From Archaeoglobus sp. JdFR-27 (GTDB lineage: Archaea > Halobacteriota > Archaeoglobi > Archaeoglobales > Archaeoglobaceae): DNA of 64,000 nucleotides. Positions 29,105 to 38,208 of the stretch are shown piece by piece. How positions within the stretch are numbered: the first letter of the stretch is position 1; each line of letters starts with the position of its first letter. The position numbers were made by a program, and so were the translations under genes. The DNA is taken from positions 1-64,000 of the forward strand of contig MTMO01000034.1 of assembly GCA_002011235.1 (NCBI GenBank), read 5' to 3'. The notes under the pieces were generated by a model that was not told the DNA's origin, did no database searches, and worked only from the letters and a program-made list of their open reading frames with translations.

Positions 29105-29347
29105 TCAGGAAATCCAGTTGATCTTATACTTCTGAATGACCGGATTTGCAAGGAGTTTTTCACACATCTGCCTTATTTCTTCTTCAGCCTTCTTCCTGTC
29201 ATTCTCATCGATTTCTATTCTGAAAACTTTCCTCGTTGAGACCTTTTTCACATTATCAAAGCCCAGAAGCTTCAAGGCCTTCTTTGTCGATTCTCCCTCT
29301 GGATCTGTAACACCTTCTTTAAGCTCTATGTAGACATCGGCAATCAT
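29105..29347 (-). CDS. purS: Phosphoribosylformylglycinamidine synthase, PurS subunit
   Basis: 80 residues. It begins [21 protein letters not shown] and ends [12 protein letters not shown], the standard PurS layout. It bridges PurL and PurQ. First gene of the purine operon; purL starts 10 bases after its stop. Confidence 0.92.
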   Translation of the reverse strand: MIADVYIELKEGVTDPEGESTKKALKLLGFDNVKKVSTRKVFRIEIDENDRKKAEEEIRQMCEKLLANPVIQKYKINWIS

Positions 29348-29513
29348 GGTTGATCGTAGATCCCAATGTATAAAATGATTTTGAGATTTTTATCCTGAAA
29401 TTTCTGAAAATTTTTTAGAAATTTAATGGGTTTCTAAAATTTTTTAAAGTCAAGAAATAAAAAACCCCAGCAGCAGGTGAAAAGATTTATAGTTTGCAAA
29501 ATTTATTTTAATC

Positions 29514-30140
29514 ATGCAAATTGAGGAGATCTTCTCTGATGGCATTGAAACCTCTAAAAAATTACTTGATGATACACCCAAGCTGTTAATTTTAGCTGTA
29601 ATCGCAATTATCCCGATTGTTAACTTTATCCTTCTCGGGTACTTTGCGAGAATAATTAGAAACGGGTCATCCGATCTTCCGCCTCTTTCAGACTATGTCG
29701 GTTTGTTCATTGATGGGTTGAAAATTTTCTTAGTCCTTTTAGCTTATCTGTTGATTCCTCTGATTTTAATTTTCGCTGGAGTTTGGACAACTGTTATCTC
29801 AGGCGGATTTGCCCTTACGTTTTTCGCTTTTGGGGTTATTCTTTCACTTCTAATTGCCCTGATTGCCGCGATGGGCATAGTCCATATGGTCTATACAGAG
29901 AACCTGGTAAAGGCGTTCTCTTTTGGAGAGATAATAGAGGTAATAAGAACTGCTGGCTGGGGAAATTATATCATATGGATCCTTTCAATTTGGGTCCTTT
30001 CTTTGATCATATCTGCATTCTCTCAGATTACCCCTGCTGGTTGGCTAATAACAGCCTTCATAAGTCCATTTTTCACAGTTTTTGTTGCCAGAACCGCCTA
30101 TGTGATCTACTCGATCGGTGCGGGGATCACCATGGATTAA
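29514..30140 (+). CDS. DUF4013 membrane protein
   Basis: 208 residues with about five hydrophobic helices. The early block LPPLSDYVGLFIDGLKIFLV, the small-residue-rich middle and the end FISPFFTVFVARTAYVIYSIG resemble DUF4013 proteins of archaea and some bacteria. The function is unknown. It has a TATA-like element close to the ATG and stands 141 bases before glnA on the same strand, with its own promoter for glnA between. Confidence 0.6.
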   Translation: MQIEEIFSDGIETSKKLLDDTPKLLILAVIAIIPIVNFILLGYFARIIRNGSSDLPPLSDYVGLFIDGLKIFLVLLAYLLIPLILIFAGVWTTVISGGFALTFFAFGVILSLLIALIAAMGIVHMVYTENLVKAFSFGEIIEVIRTAGWGNYIIWILSIWVLSLIISAFSQITPAGWLITAFISPFFTVFVARTAYVIYSIGAGITMD

Positions 30141-30227
30141 AGTAGGCAATTTTTAGAGATTTAAGTATCTTCAGTTCAACCTCTATTAATTTAAAATATT
30201 TTTAAGAAATTGAACTCTATCAAAAAT

Positions 30228-30237
30228 TTTATATAAC
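30228..30237 (+). promoter_or_regulatory. Candidate TATA box of glnA
   Basis: TTTATATAAC lies about 50 bases before the glnA ATG, giving a leader of roughly 25-30 bases that carries a clear GGAGG ribosome site. No inverted repeat for a nitrogen regulator such as NrpR is obvious around it. Confidence 0.4.
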
Positions 30238-30281
30238 TCTCTTTTTTCTGCTCTAAAGTAAACTTAAGTGGAGGAATGTAG

Positions 30282-31724
30282 ATGGAAGGGGCGAAAAAAT
30301 TGCTAAAAGATAATGACGTGAAGCAAGTCTTGTGCGCCTTTAGCGATGTAAGAGGGTTCATGCAGACATTTTCCATTCCTGCTAGGGAATTCCTCGAAGG
30401 TGGTGCATTTGAAAACGGGATTGGTTTCGATGGATCGTCAATAAGGGGTTTCAAAACTATAGAAGCAAGTGACCTTGTCTGGATGCCTGATCCAAAAACC
30501 ACAAAGATAATTCCGTGGATTGATGACCCAATTCAGAAAACAGCAATAATGTTTGGGAATGTTTATGAAGCATGGGGAGCAGAAATGGCTGACTGCGACC
30601 CTAGAGGTTATGTTGCAACAAGATATGAAAAGTTGCTTAAAGATGAAGGTATGAGTGCCATTTTCGGTCCAGAAATCGAATTCTTTGTCTTTGAAGGAAT
30701 GGATCCAACAAATCTGAACTGGGATATGTGGGTTTCACCGAATGGTGGAGCAGGAGATTCTTGGGGGCCACCAAGGATTATGCCCGAGAGTAGTGAAATC
30801 TCAGCGGGTGGATTTTTCATAAGGCCAAAAGAAGGATATTTCAGACCACCACCAGAGGATACAACCGTCGAATATAGAAACGAGTTAACGTACTATTTAG
30901 ATAAATTGGGTGTTCAAATTGAATATCACCACCACGAAGTGGCAACTGCTGGCCAAGTAGAGCTTGACTTCAAGCCGAAAACACTTGTGGATGTTGGGGA
31001 TGCGTTTTATCTCTATAAATTCGCCGCTAAAAATATTGCAGCCATGAACGGCTTGGTGGCTACCTTCATGCCCAAACCACTGTATCTCGATAATGCAAGT
31101 GGAATGCACACACATCAGAGTCTTTGGAAAGGAGAGCCATTTTCTGGAGAGGCTCTTTTTGCAGATCCCGATGATGATTACATGTTAAGCCAGAAGGCTC
31201 GCTATTACATAGGTGGATTGCTTGAGCATGCAAAAGCTCTTACCGCCTTGTGCTGCCCATCAATCAACTCATATAAGAGACTCGTTCCAGGATTTGAGGC
31301 TCCGATATACGTCTGCTGGAGCCCAAGAAACAGATCTGCCCTTGTTAGAGTTCCAATGTACCTGAAAAAACCCTCGGCAATAAGGCTCGAATACAGAGGG
31401 GTAGATCCAAGCTGCAACCCATATCTTGCGTTCTCGGCACAGCTTGCAGCGGGACTTGATGGTATAAAGAAGAAGATCGACCCAGGAGATCCGGTGTTGG
31501 AGGATGTTTACGAGCTGTCCCCTGAAAAGAAGAGGGAGTTCGGAATAGGTGAGCTTCCAACCACCCTCAGAGATGCATTGGATCACCTGGCAAGCGATGA
31601 ACTGATGCGCGAGGTTCTTGGTTCACACATATTCGATGCTTTTATGAGCTTGAAATACGATGAGTGGAACCAGTACTGCCTCTATATAACTCCGTGGGAA
31701 ATACTGAAATACTTCGATATCTAA
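30282..31724 (+). CDS. glnA: Glutamine synthetase type I
   Basis: 480 residues. GFDGSSIRGF, EIEFFVFE, NASGMHTHQSLWKG, KRLVPGFEAPIYVCWSPRNRS (NRSA box) and the C-terminal VYELSPEKKREFGIGELPTTL are all as in GS-I. Tyr in the adenylylation loop region does not by itself imply adenylylation; this loop looks like the alpha (non-adenylylated) type. The C terminus is slightly extended (EWNQYCLYITPWEILKYFDI). Assimilates ammonia into glutamine in the cytosol. Followed by a small gene in the same unit. Confidence 0.93.
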   Translation: MEGAKKLLKDNDVKQVLCAFSDVRGFMQTFSIPAREFLEGGAFENGIGFDGSSIRGFKTIEASDLVWMPDPKTTKIIPWIDDPIQKTAIMFGNVYEAWGAEMADCDPRGYVATRYEKLLKDEGMSAIFGPEIEFFVFEGMDPTNLNWDMWVSPNGGAGDSWGPPRIMPESSEISAGGFFIRPKEGYFRPPPEDTTVEYRNELTYYLDKLGVQIEYHHHEVATAGQVELDFKPKTLVDVGDAFYLYKFAAKNIAAMNGLVATFMPKPLYLDNASGMHTHQSLWKGEPFSGEALFADPDDDYMLSQKARYYIGGLLEHAKALTALCCPSINSYKRLVPGFEAPIYVCWSPRNRSALVRVPMYLKKPSAIRLEYRGVDPSCNPYLAFSAQLAAGLDGIKKKIDPGDPVLEDVYELSPEKKREFGIGELPTTLRDALDHLASDELMREVLGSHIFDAFMSLKYDEWNQYCLYITPWEILKYFDI

Positions 31725-31758
31725 TATTTTTATCCAAAAAATTTAGGAGGTGTATAAA

Positions 31759-32076
31759 ATGGGCGTTCACAGGATCACGAGTGAGGCTGCAAAATATTAT
31801 GCCACAAAGGAGAAAATTTTAGGAACGGGAATTACCCTTTTCGGTACGGCTAGTGAAAAAGTGAATGAGATTAATAAAGAGGATTTGGAGGCTTTAGGAG
31901 ATCTTGCTGCTGCACTACTCCCCCACACTCCCGGTAACTCCGGTAAACTTATGGTTGTAGTTGCCAGACTTTTCTGGGCACTTGCCGGAGTTTCTGAAAA
32001 AGAATTCAAAATCCTGCCGTTGGAAGAAATAGAATCAATGGTAGAGAACCTTAAACAGAGAGTAGGGACAGAGTAA
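31759..32076 (+). CDS. Unknown 105-aa protein coupled to glnA
   Basis: The start at 31759 is fixed by a strong GGAGG nine bases upstream; a GTG at 31750 touches that site and is rejected. The protein is mostly helical, with GTGITLFGTASEKVNEINK and a hydrophobic run LMVVVARLFWALAGV in the middle, too short and amphipathic to be a sure membrane span. I recognise no domain. The distance to glnA is 34 bases with no promoter seen, so it is probably made with glutamine synthetase. A role in regulating or accompanying GS is possible but unproven. Confidence 0.6.
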   Translation: MGVHRITSEAAKYYATKEKILGTGITLFGTASEKVNEINKEDLEALGDLAAALLPHTPGNSGKLMVVVARLFWALAGVSEKEFKILPLEEIESMVENLKQRVGTE

Positions 32077-32123
32077 CTTATAACCCAAACTTTTATTTTT
32101 AGCTATTTTCTTGGTGTTATAAG

Positions 32124-33200
32124 ATGGTGAGAGGAGTAATCCACATAATTAACCCCTACGACCCCGGAAAGTTCCCAGAGGATATCGCAAAGAAATACGG
32201 CATTCCTGAGGCGGAGGTTATATCCCTCTCTTCAAACGAGAACCCCTACCCACCTCCTGAGAGTGTAAGGAAAACTTATGAAGCTGCTTATGATAAAATA
32301 AATCTTTATCCTCATCCTTACTACCAAGAACTGAAAGAGGGGATCGCTGAATACGTTGGTCTAGATGAAGAATTGATAGCTGTTGGAAACGGTGCAAGTG
32401 AACTCCTGAAAATGATCTGTGAGGTAAATTTAGAGGCTTTTGATCCGGTAACAATTCCCATTCCTGGGTATACTCTATATGCGGTTCTTGCGATGCTGAT
32501 GGATGCCTCTATCAAGTTTATCGAATTTCCAGAGTATAAAATCAATGGTGATGACATTCTAAAAAACGATAGCAAGCTAATTTTTCTCTGCTCACCCAAC
32601 AATCCTACGGGTAATCTTATACCAGGGAAAGAGGTTAAGAAAATTTTAAAAGAAACCGAAGGTATAGTTGTAGTTGACGAAGCCTATACAGAGTTCTCCA
32701 AAAAATCCCACATCCATCTTTTGAAAAAGTACGATAACCTCATCATTGTCAGATCATTTTCCAAGTTCTTCTCTCTGGCTGGATTGAGGGTTGGTTATGC
32801 TGTTGGGAACCCCGAAACTATCGGAGCAATAGAGAAAATCAGACTTCCCTTCAACATCTCTTACATTTCAGCCCTCGTGGCAAGAGCCTGTCTCGATTCT
32901 TTAGATTACTTCGAATCGGCAAGAGACGAAATAATTAAAGAAAGAAATAGACTCGAGAAAGAATTAAGTAAGTTTGAGGAGATCGATGTATATCCATCTG
33001 ACTCGAATTTTATTTTAATAAAAATCAAAAAAGAGAGAGATTTTGAGACCAAGTTTCAAGAGAGTTTTGAGAGAAAAGGAATAATTCTCAGGAATGTTAC
33101 AGGCCTGTTAGGCCTAGAAGGGATCCATTTTCGAATTACAGTTAGCAGAAAGGATCATAACGATAAACTCTTAGATGTGATGCACAAACTTTTCGAGTAA
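32124..33200 (+). CDS. hisC: Histidinol-phosphate aminotransferase
   Basis: 358 residues, PLP fold type I. SSNENPYPPPESV, LSFLCSPNNPTGN-like SPNNPTGNLI, VVDEAYTEFS and the PLP lysine in RSFSKFFSLAGLRVGYA are typical HisC blocks. It makes histidinol phosphate from imidazole acetol phosphate. No other his gene is near. A relaxed-specificity aromatic aminotransferase is the main alternative. Confidence 0.85.
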   Translation: MVRGVIHIINPYDPGKFPEDIAKKYGIPEAEVISLSSNENPYPPPESVRKTYEAAYDKINLYPHPYYQELKEGIAEYVGLDEELIAVGNGASELLKMICEVNLEAFDPVTIPIPGYTLYAVLAMLMDASIKFIEFPEYKINGDDILKNDSKLIFLCSPNNPTGNLIPGKEVKKILKETEGIVVVDEAYTEFSKKSHIHLLKKYDNLIIVRSFSKFFSLAGLRVGYAVGNPETIGAIEKIRLPFNISYISALVARACLDSLDYFESARDEIIKERNRLEKELSKFEEIDVYPSDSNFILIKIKKERDFETKFQESFERKGIILRNVTGLLGLEGIHFRITVSRKDHNDKLLDVMHKLFE

Positions 33201-33290
33201 TCTGTTATATTGTTACTATACTAAGGAAGTCTAAGGAAGTGGTATGTACATTTTCTCAAATTTACTTTTAATCAATCAGGATTCTATTAT

Positions 33291-33578
33291 TTGGGCTATC
33301 CCGAACCTAATGAGGGATCTCCAACAAATAAAACAATTCAGACGGCCAATCAAACAGAACTAAACGAGACAAACACTTCTGGAGCTAATCCTGTAGAAGT
33401 GAATACAACTTCATTGAACTTGAACCAGACTGAGCAGAACAATCAAACCGCATCTCAAAATCCAAACCTTATGAGTTCAGAACCCCTCCAAGAAAGCCTT
33501 ATCGGGGACGTTCTCAGTGATATATTAGAATTCATTTCGAACCTCATTCAAACAATAAGAGAATTTTTCAGCATTTAA
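33291..33578 (+). CDS. Sequon-rich fragment, possibly remnant of a secreted glycoprotein
   Basis: A 95-residue frame opened only by TTG; the same frame runs upstream to a stop at 33222 without any ATG or GTG. About seven Asn-X-Thr/Ser sequons (NKT, NQT, NET, NTS, NTT and NQT twice) fall within roughly 50 residues, then a hydrophobic amphipathic C-terminal helix (LIGDVLSDILEFISNLIQ). Such density is typical of N-glycosylated linkers outside the archaeal cell, yet no signal peptide precedes it. Either a truncated gene or a small intact one with unusual start. Confidence 0.4.
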   Translation: MGYPEPNEGSPTNKTIQTANQTELNETNTSGANPVEVNTTSLNLNQTEQNNQTASQNPNLMSSEPLQESLIGDVLSDILEFISNLIQTIREFFSI

Positions 33579-33597
33579 TCTTAAAAAAGTAGAGGTT

Positions 33598-33615
33598 GGG
33601 CCACGAAAGTGGTCC
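33598..33615 (+). other. Stem-loop with GAAA tetraloop in a gene-free gap
   Basis: GGGCCAC-GAAA-GTGGTCC forms a seven-pair stem (one G-U) closed by a GNRA-type loop. It lies in the 211-base space after the sequon-rich frame. Just downstream, GGTT (33625 region) and AACC (33640 region) can pair as a weaker second stem. This could be part of a small structured RNA or an attenuator-like element for the sirtuin gene; a poly-T terminator run does not follow. Confidence 0.35.
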
Positions 33616-33789
33616 TAAGGTAGGGGTTGGATGGAAGTAACCAAGTGGGAGCAAGAATATCTGCTTATATTATACCTAATAAACTTAACACTGTTATATA
33701 CAAGATTGAAATACCAGAAAAAATTTTGAAACATTTAACTTGAGTAACTCTGATTTAATTTAGATAAAATTCAGACAAAAATCAAAGGA

Positions 33790-34569
33790 ATGATAAAAAT
33801 GGAGATGTATGTAGAGGCAAGCAAGAAAATAAAAAAGATAGCATCTGAGGTTGAGAATTCATTTTACACAACTGTTCTCACCGGAGCTGGAATTTCAGCA
33901 GAAAGCGGAATCCCAACTTTTCGAGGCAGGGATGGGCTTTGGAATAAATACCGTCCAGAGGAACTTGCAACTCCCCAGGCATTCGAAAAAGATCCCAAAC
34001 TTGTATGGGGGTGGTATACATGGAGAATGAAGCTCGTTTTCAGTAAGGAACCAAATCCAGGACATAAAGCTCTGGCAGAGATGGAGAAGATGGATCTGGT
34101 TAAATCCATAATAACACAGAATGTTGATGACTTGCATGAAAGAGCCGGGAGCAGAAACGTGATACACCTTCATGGAGAGCTAAAAGAAGTTATTTGCTCA
34201 AATAGAAGTTGTGATTACAAGGTCGAGGCAAAAACGATTCTTGATGAAATTGAGAAGAGACTCCCTACCTGCCCAGAATGTGGGTCATTGCTCAGACCGG
34301 GAGTGGTATGGTTTGGGGAGAGCTTACCAACGGAAGAACTCTCAAAGGCCTTCCAGGAGGCTGAAAAGAGCAAGGTCATTCTGGTTATAGGAACTTCAGC
34401 GGTTGTTCAGCCGGCTGCCTCGATTCCATTGATTACCAAACGAAAGGGTGGAAAAATAATCGAGATAAACCCAGATACCACCTCTCTCACCGGATTTGCC
34501 GATGTATCAGTTAGGGGAGGGGCCGGAGAAGTTCTAACTGCGATCCTTGAAATTTTGAAAAGAGATTAG
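33790..34569 (+). CDS. Sirtuin, class III type NAD-dependent deacylase
   Basis: 259 residues. NAD-binding TGAGISAESGIPTFRG (31-46), TQNVDDLHERAGS, catalytic His in HLHGEL, a zinc site CSNRSC...CPECG and GVVWFGE are present. Tyr76 and Arg79 (WYTWR) match the YxxR pair that in SIRT5 and bacterial CobB binds acidic acyl groups, suggesting desuccinylase or desuccinylase/deacetylase activity like that of Sir2-Af1-type enzymes. Single gene. Confidence 0.88.
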   Translation: MIKMEMYVEASKKIKKIASEVENSFYTTVLTGAGISAESGIPTFRGRDGLWNKYRPEELATPQAFEKDPKLVWGWYTWRMKLVFSKEPNPGHKALAEMEKMDLVKSIITQNVDDLHERAGSRNVIHLHGELKEVICSNRSCDYKVEAKTILDEIEKRLPTCPECGSLLRPGVVWFGESLPTEELSKAFQEAEKSKVILVIGTSAVVQPAASIPLITKRKGGKIIEINPDTTSLTGFADVSVRGGAGEVLTAILEILKRD

Positions 34570-34593
34570 TGATAGATTTAATGATTTAACCCT

Positions 34594-35523
34594 CTAAAAC
34601 TTCTGCTCTCTGATGTAAGGCTTCCCCAGAGCAGAAGGAGCTCCAAATTTTTCTCTCTCCCTTATAACGCTGAATAGCAGCACAAGGATTGTGAATATGT
34701 AGGGGATCATTCTCATGAAATGGTATGAGACACCCAAACCGACCGCCTGAAGCTTGAAGGAGAGAACATCAAGACCACCGAAGAGATAGGCTCCGAAGAT
34801 GGCTCTCTGAGGCATCCATCCACTGAAAATAACCAAAGCCAGACAGATCCAACCTCTCCCAGCTGTAAGGCCGTCTGTCCATACCTTTGCATAGGCGAGA
34901 CTTAAATGCGCCCCACCAATTCCAGCAAGAAATCCACCTATAAGGACTGCCAGGAACCTTATTCTGTCTACAGGAATTCCCATCGTGTCTGCAGCCTCAG
35001 GATTCTCTCCAACTGCAAAGAGTTCCATCCCATACCTCGTCTTGTTCATCAAAAACCAGAGAAGAGGAACGAGAAAGATACCCACATAAACGACAGGATC
35101 TTGGTTGAAGATCGCATTTCCATACGGAATGCTGGAAAGAATGGGAATGTTTATGGGCTGAATGTAAGTGGCAACCTGCCCTACGAGATCTCTGCCAAGA
35201 AAGCCTGTAAGGCCGAGACCAAGAAGGACGAGCATCAATCCAGTCACAGCCTGATCTACCTTCAGCGATACCGTAAAGAAGGCATGAATCAATGCGAGTA
35301 GCAAACCAGCAATACCCCCAGCCAGAACTCCAAGCCAAGGATTTCCTGTTACCAAACTAATATAAAATCCGGTCATAGCACCGCTTACCATCACTCCCTC
35401 CAACCCCAGATTCAGCACTCCACTTCTCTCAGCTATTATTTCTCCAAGGGTAGCGAATAGCAATGGGGTTCCAGCCCTCATCGACGCAGCTATGAGAGAT
35501 GCAAGGAATTCAGCCTCAATCAT
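34594..35523 (-). CDS. Nucleoside-type ABC transporter permease 2
   Basis: 309 residues with about eight to nine helices. ATLGEIIAERSGVLNLGLEGVMVSGAM is the characteristic block of the YufQ/NupQ permeases of Bmp-family (nucleoside or purine) importers. Overlaps the upstream permease gene by four bases (ATGA), so translation is coupled. Works with the partner permease and double ATPase encoded just before it. Confidence 0.85.
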   Translation of the reverse strand: MIEAEFLASLIAASMRAGTPLLFATLGEIIAERSGVLNLGLEGVMVSGAMTGFYISLVTGNPWLGVLAGGIAGLLLALIHAFFTVSLKVDQAVTGLMLVLLGLGLTGFLGRDLVGQVATYIQPINIPILSSIPYGNAIFNQDPVVYVGIFLVPLLWFLMNKTRYGMELFAVGENPEAADTMGIPVDRIRFLAVLIGGFLAGIGGAHLSLAYAKVWTDGLTAGRGWICLALVIFSGWMPQRAIFGAYLFGGLDVLSFKLQAVGLGVSYHFMRMIPYIFTILVLLFSVIREREKFGAPSALGKPYIREQKF

Positions 35524-36584
35524 CTTTTCTCACCTTTTTCTCCAAATGATATGCTATATCTTGTGAAGAAATCGCCACCTATGATGAAAAGCACAACTAA
35601 AGCTTGAAAAACATCTACTATCGCAACGGGGATACCAAAGGTTGTTTGCATAGCAGAGCCTCCAACATATAGCAATCCGAAAAGGAAGGCAGCGACTATC
35701 ACAAACAACGGATTTCCTCTGGCAAGTAAAGCAACTGGGATTCCTGTATAGCCGTAGCCTGGAGAGACTGCTGCTCTAAGCCTTAAATGCAACCCGCTAA
35801 CCTCCATCATCCCAGCAAACCCTGCTATTGCACCACCTATAAGCATCGCTGAAACAATGATCTTCTTTCTGCTTATTCCAGCAAACTCAGCAGCTTTAGG
35901 GTTTGAGCCAACGATTTTAACAGCGAAGCCATAAGATGTTTTTGTTATAAGAATATAGATTGCAATAGCTATTAAAAATGAAATTATTACTCCAACATGA
36001 AATCTTGTTCCAAAAAATCTTGGAAGAATCGCATAATCATTAAAAAGATCTGAATACGGGAAGTTATAAACCTCCTTCCCCCTCATAGGCCCGTAAACAA
36101 GATACTCAACCCAATATATTGCAACGTAATTCAACAGAAGCGTTGAAATAATCTCGTTCAGATCAAACTTCGCTTTAAGAAAACCAGGAATCGACGCCCA
36201 TGCCATTCCAGCCAGCAAACCGAAAAGAACCATCAAGGGAAGCACGATAATCGGAGGATAGAAATAAAGAGCTACGAAGCTGGCAGCAAATGCTCCCATA
36301 TAAAGTTGGCCTTCAGCCCCTATGTTCCATAGTCCAGCCCTGAGTGGGATGGAGACTGCGAGTCCGGTGAGAATTATAGGGGCAGTTTTGACGAAGAGCT
36401 CTGTAAACCCGAATTTGGTACCAAACGCCCTACTGAGCATAACGCCATAGGCTTCCAATGGATTAACACCTATCGCTAAAAGCAAAACGCCGACGAAAAG
36501 AAGAGAAGTCAAAATGGAAGCGACTGGAATGATTATGTAAACAATTTTTGGTGTTTCAAGCCTCTTTTCAACCTTTATCCGCAT
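35520..36584 (-). CDS. Nucleoside-type ABC transporter permease 1
   Basis: 354 residues with about nine to ten helices. FVKTAPIILTGLAVSIPLRAGLWNIGAEGQLYMGAF is the YufP/NupP-type signature (loop that meets the ATPase), shared with ribose-type permeases. Lies 17 bases after the ATPase gene. The two permeases form a heterodimeric channel. Confidence 0.85.
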   Translation of the reverse strand: MRIKVEKRLETPKIVYIIIPVASILTSLLFVGVLLLAIGVNPLEAYGVMLSRAFGTKFGFTELFVKTAPIILTGLAVSIPLRAGLWNIGAEGQLYMGAFAASFVALYFYPPIIVLPLMVLFGLLAGMAWASIPGFLKAKFDLNEIISTLLLNYVAIYWVEYLVYGPMRGKEVYNFPYSDLFNDYAILPRFFGTRFHVGVIISFLIAIAIYILITKTSYGFAVKIVGSNPKAAEFAGISRKKIIVSAMLIGGAIAGFAGMMEVSGLHLRLRAAVSPGYGYTGIPVALLARGNPLFVIVAAFLFGLLYVGGSAMQTTFGIPVAIVDVFQALVVLFIIGGDFFTRYSISFGEKGEKR

Positions 36585-36601
36585 TTTCTACACCTTTGAG
36601 T

Positions 36602-38185
36602 TTAGTTTTCCAGAAAACCACCTGACATAAGAATTCCAATTTTCTCCAAGTCAGCCTCTTCCCTGTCAAAGATTCCCCTTATCTTCCCTTCATAAATGAC
36701 TGCTATCCTGTCGCTAAGCTGCATTATCTCTTCTAAGTCTTCTGAGATGAGTAATACCGCTTTCCCCTCTTCAGCAAATGAGATTAGCCTTTTTCTCACG
36801 TACTCTATGCCAGCTATATCTAGACCACGAGTTGGTTGTGATGCAACAAGCAATACAGGATTTCTTGAGAGCTCTCTAGCAATTATCAGCCTCTGAATAT
36901 TTCCCCCAGAGAGCGTTCTTGCTGCAACCTTAGGTGATGGAGTTTTTATCCCAAATTCATCAATCAGCTTTTCAGCGTGCTTTTCGATAATCTCAAAATC
37001 CATAAACCCATTTTTTGTGAATTTTACATAATCGCGAAGGATAAGATTCTCTTCAACCGTTAGCGAAGGAGCCATTCCGGTTTCTATTCTGTCCTCTGGT
37101 ATGCATGAAATTCCCAAGGCCACTCTTCTGCCAACTCCGTAATCGGTTATGTCTTCACCATTGAAAATCAACCTTCCTTTCTCAACCTTCCTAGTCCCTA
37201 CTATCACCTCTTCTAGTTCCTTCTGTCCATTTCCAGAAACCCCAGCCATTCCGAGAATCTCTCCTCGCTTTACTGTAAGGTTGATTCCCTTTAAAGCAGG
37301 TAATCCACGATCGTTCTTTGCGTAGATCTCTTCAATCCTAAGAACAGGTTCACCAGATTCCTTTTTTTTCTTTTCAATGACGATCTCAACCTCTCTCCCT
37401 ACCATCAGCCTTGCAAGATCTTTCTCGTTCGTATCCTTTGTGATGAGTGTTCCAACATTTTTACCTCTCCTCAGGACTGTAATCCTGTCCGTTACTTCTA
37501 GAGCCTCTTTCAGCTTGTGAGTGATGAAAATTACCGTTAAACCCTCCTCAGACATTCTTCTTAGGGCTTTGAAAAGCTTTTCTGTTTCAATGGGGGTAAG
37601 AACAGAAGTTGGTTCATCGAGAATCAGAAGTTTTACATCTCTAAAAAGGGCTTTCAGAATTTCGACCCTCTGCTGCTCACCAACACTCATGTTAATAACT
37701 TGTTCATCAAAATCAACTTCTATACCATAGGTTTTAGATAATTTCTCAACCCTCTTTCTGGCCCATTCGTAGTCCATCAGCGGATCTTTAGGCGTTCGAT
37801 ATCCTAGGAGTATGTTATTCAGGGCTGTCATCTTGTTTACGAGCATGAAATGCTGATGGACCATTCCGATTCCAGCTTTGATTGCATCTCCAGGAGAATG
37901 AAACTCAACTTTCCCTCCATCAAATATTATCTCTCCTCCATCAGGTCTGTAAAGCCCATATAGAATGCTCATGAGAGTTGTTTTTCCCGCTCCGTTCTCT
38001 CCAAGCAGACCATGGATTTCACCTGCATTCACTTCAAAATCAACTTTATCGTTGGCAACCACTCTTGGGAAAATCTTCGTTATTCCTTTCATTTCAAGGA
38101 TTTTTTTATTCTCCATTTTGTTGTCTTCTGTTTTGTTTTCTGAATTCAATTCAGAACTTACCAAATTCGATCCCCCAAATCTCAT
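36602..38185 (-). CDS. Nucleoside-type ABC transporter, double ATP-binding protein
   Basis: Up to 527 residues; two fused ATPase domains as in RbsA/YufO proteins. The first has LLGENGAGKTTLM, the LILDEPTSVL Walker B and HKLKEAL switch; the second has the usual weakened Walker A (GVSGNGQKELEEV) and signature TLSGGNIQRL. The first 23 residues are low-complexity; an internal ATG at 38116 (MENKKILEMKGITKIF) may be the real start. No substrate-binding lipoprotein gene of the Bmp family lies beside the operon. Confidence 0.83.
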   Translation of the reverse strand: MRFGGSNLVSSELNSENKTEDNKMENKKILEMKGITKIFPRVVANDKVDFEVNAGEIHGLLGENGAGKTTLMSILYGLYRPDGGEIIFDGGKVEFHSPGDAIKAGIGMVHQHFMLVNKMTALNNILLGYRTPKDPLMDYEWARKRVEKLSKTYGIEVDFDEQVINMSVGEQQRVEILKALFRDVKLLILDEPTSVLTPIETEKLFKALRRMSEEGLTVIFITHKLKEALEVTDRITVLRRGKNVGTLITKDTNEKDLARLMVGREVEIVIEKKKKESGEPVLRIEEIYAKNDRGLPALKGINLTVKRGEILGMAGVSGNGQKELEEVIVGTRKVEKGRLIFNGEDITDYGVGRRVALGISCIPEDRIETGMAPSLTVEENLILRDYVKFTKNGFMDFEIIEKHAEKLIDEFGIKTPSPKVAARTLSGGNIQRLIIARELSRNPVLLVASQPTRGLDIAGIEYVRKRLISFAEEGKAVLLISEDLEEIMQLSDRIAVIYEGKIRGIFDREEADLEKIGILMSGGFLEN

Positions 38186-38208
38186 TCGAGGTTTAAAAGT
38201 TTAAAGAT

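Noticed and set aside
29095-29163. Upstream start for purL
   Set aside because: It would overlap purS by 59 bases and adds residues unlike PurL; GAGGGTG points to 29094.
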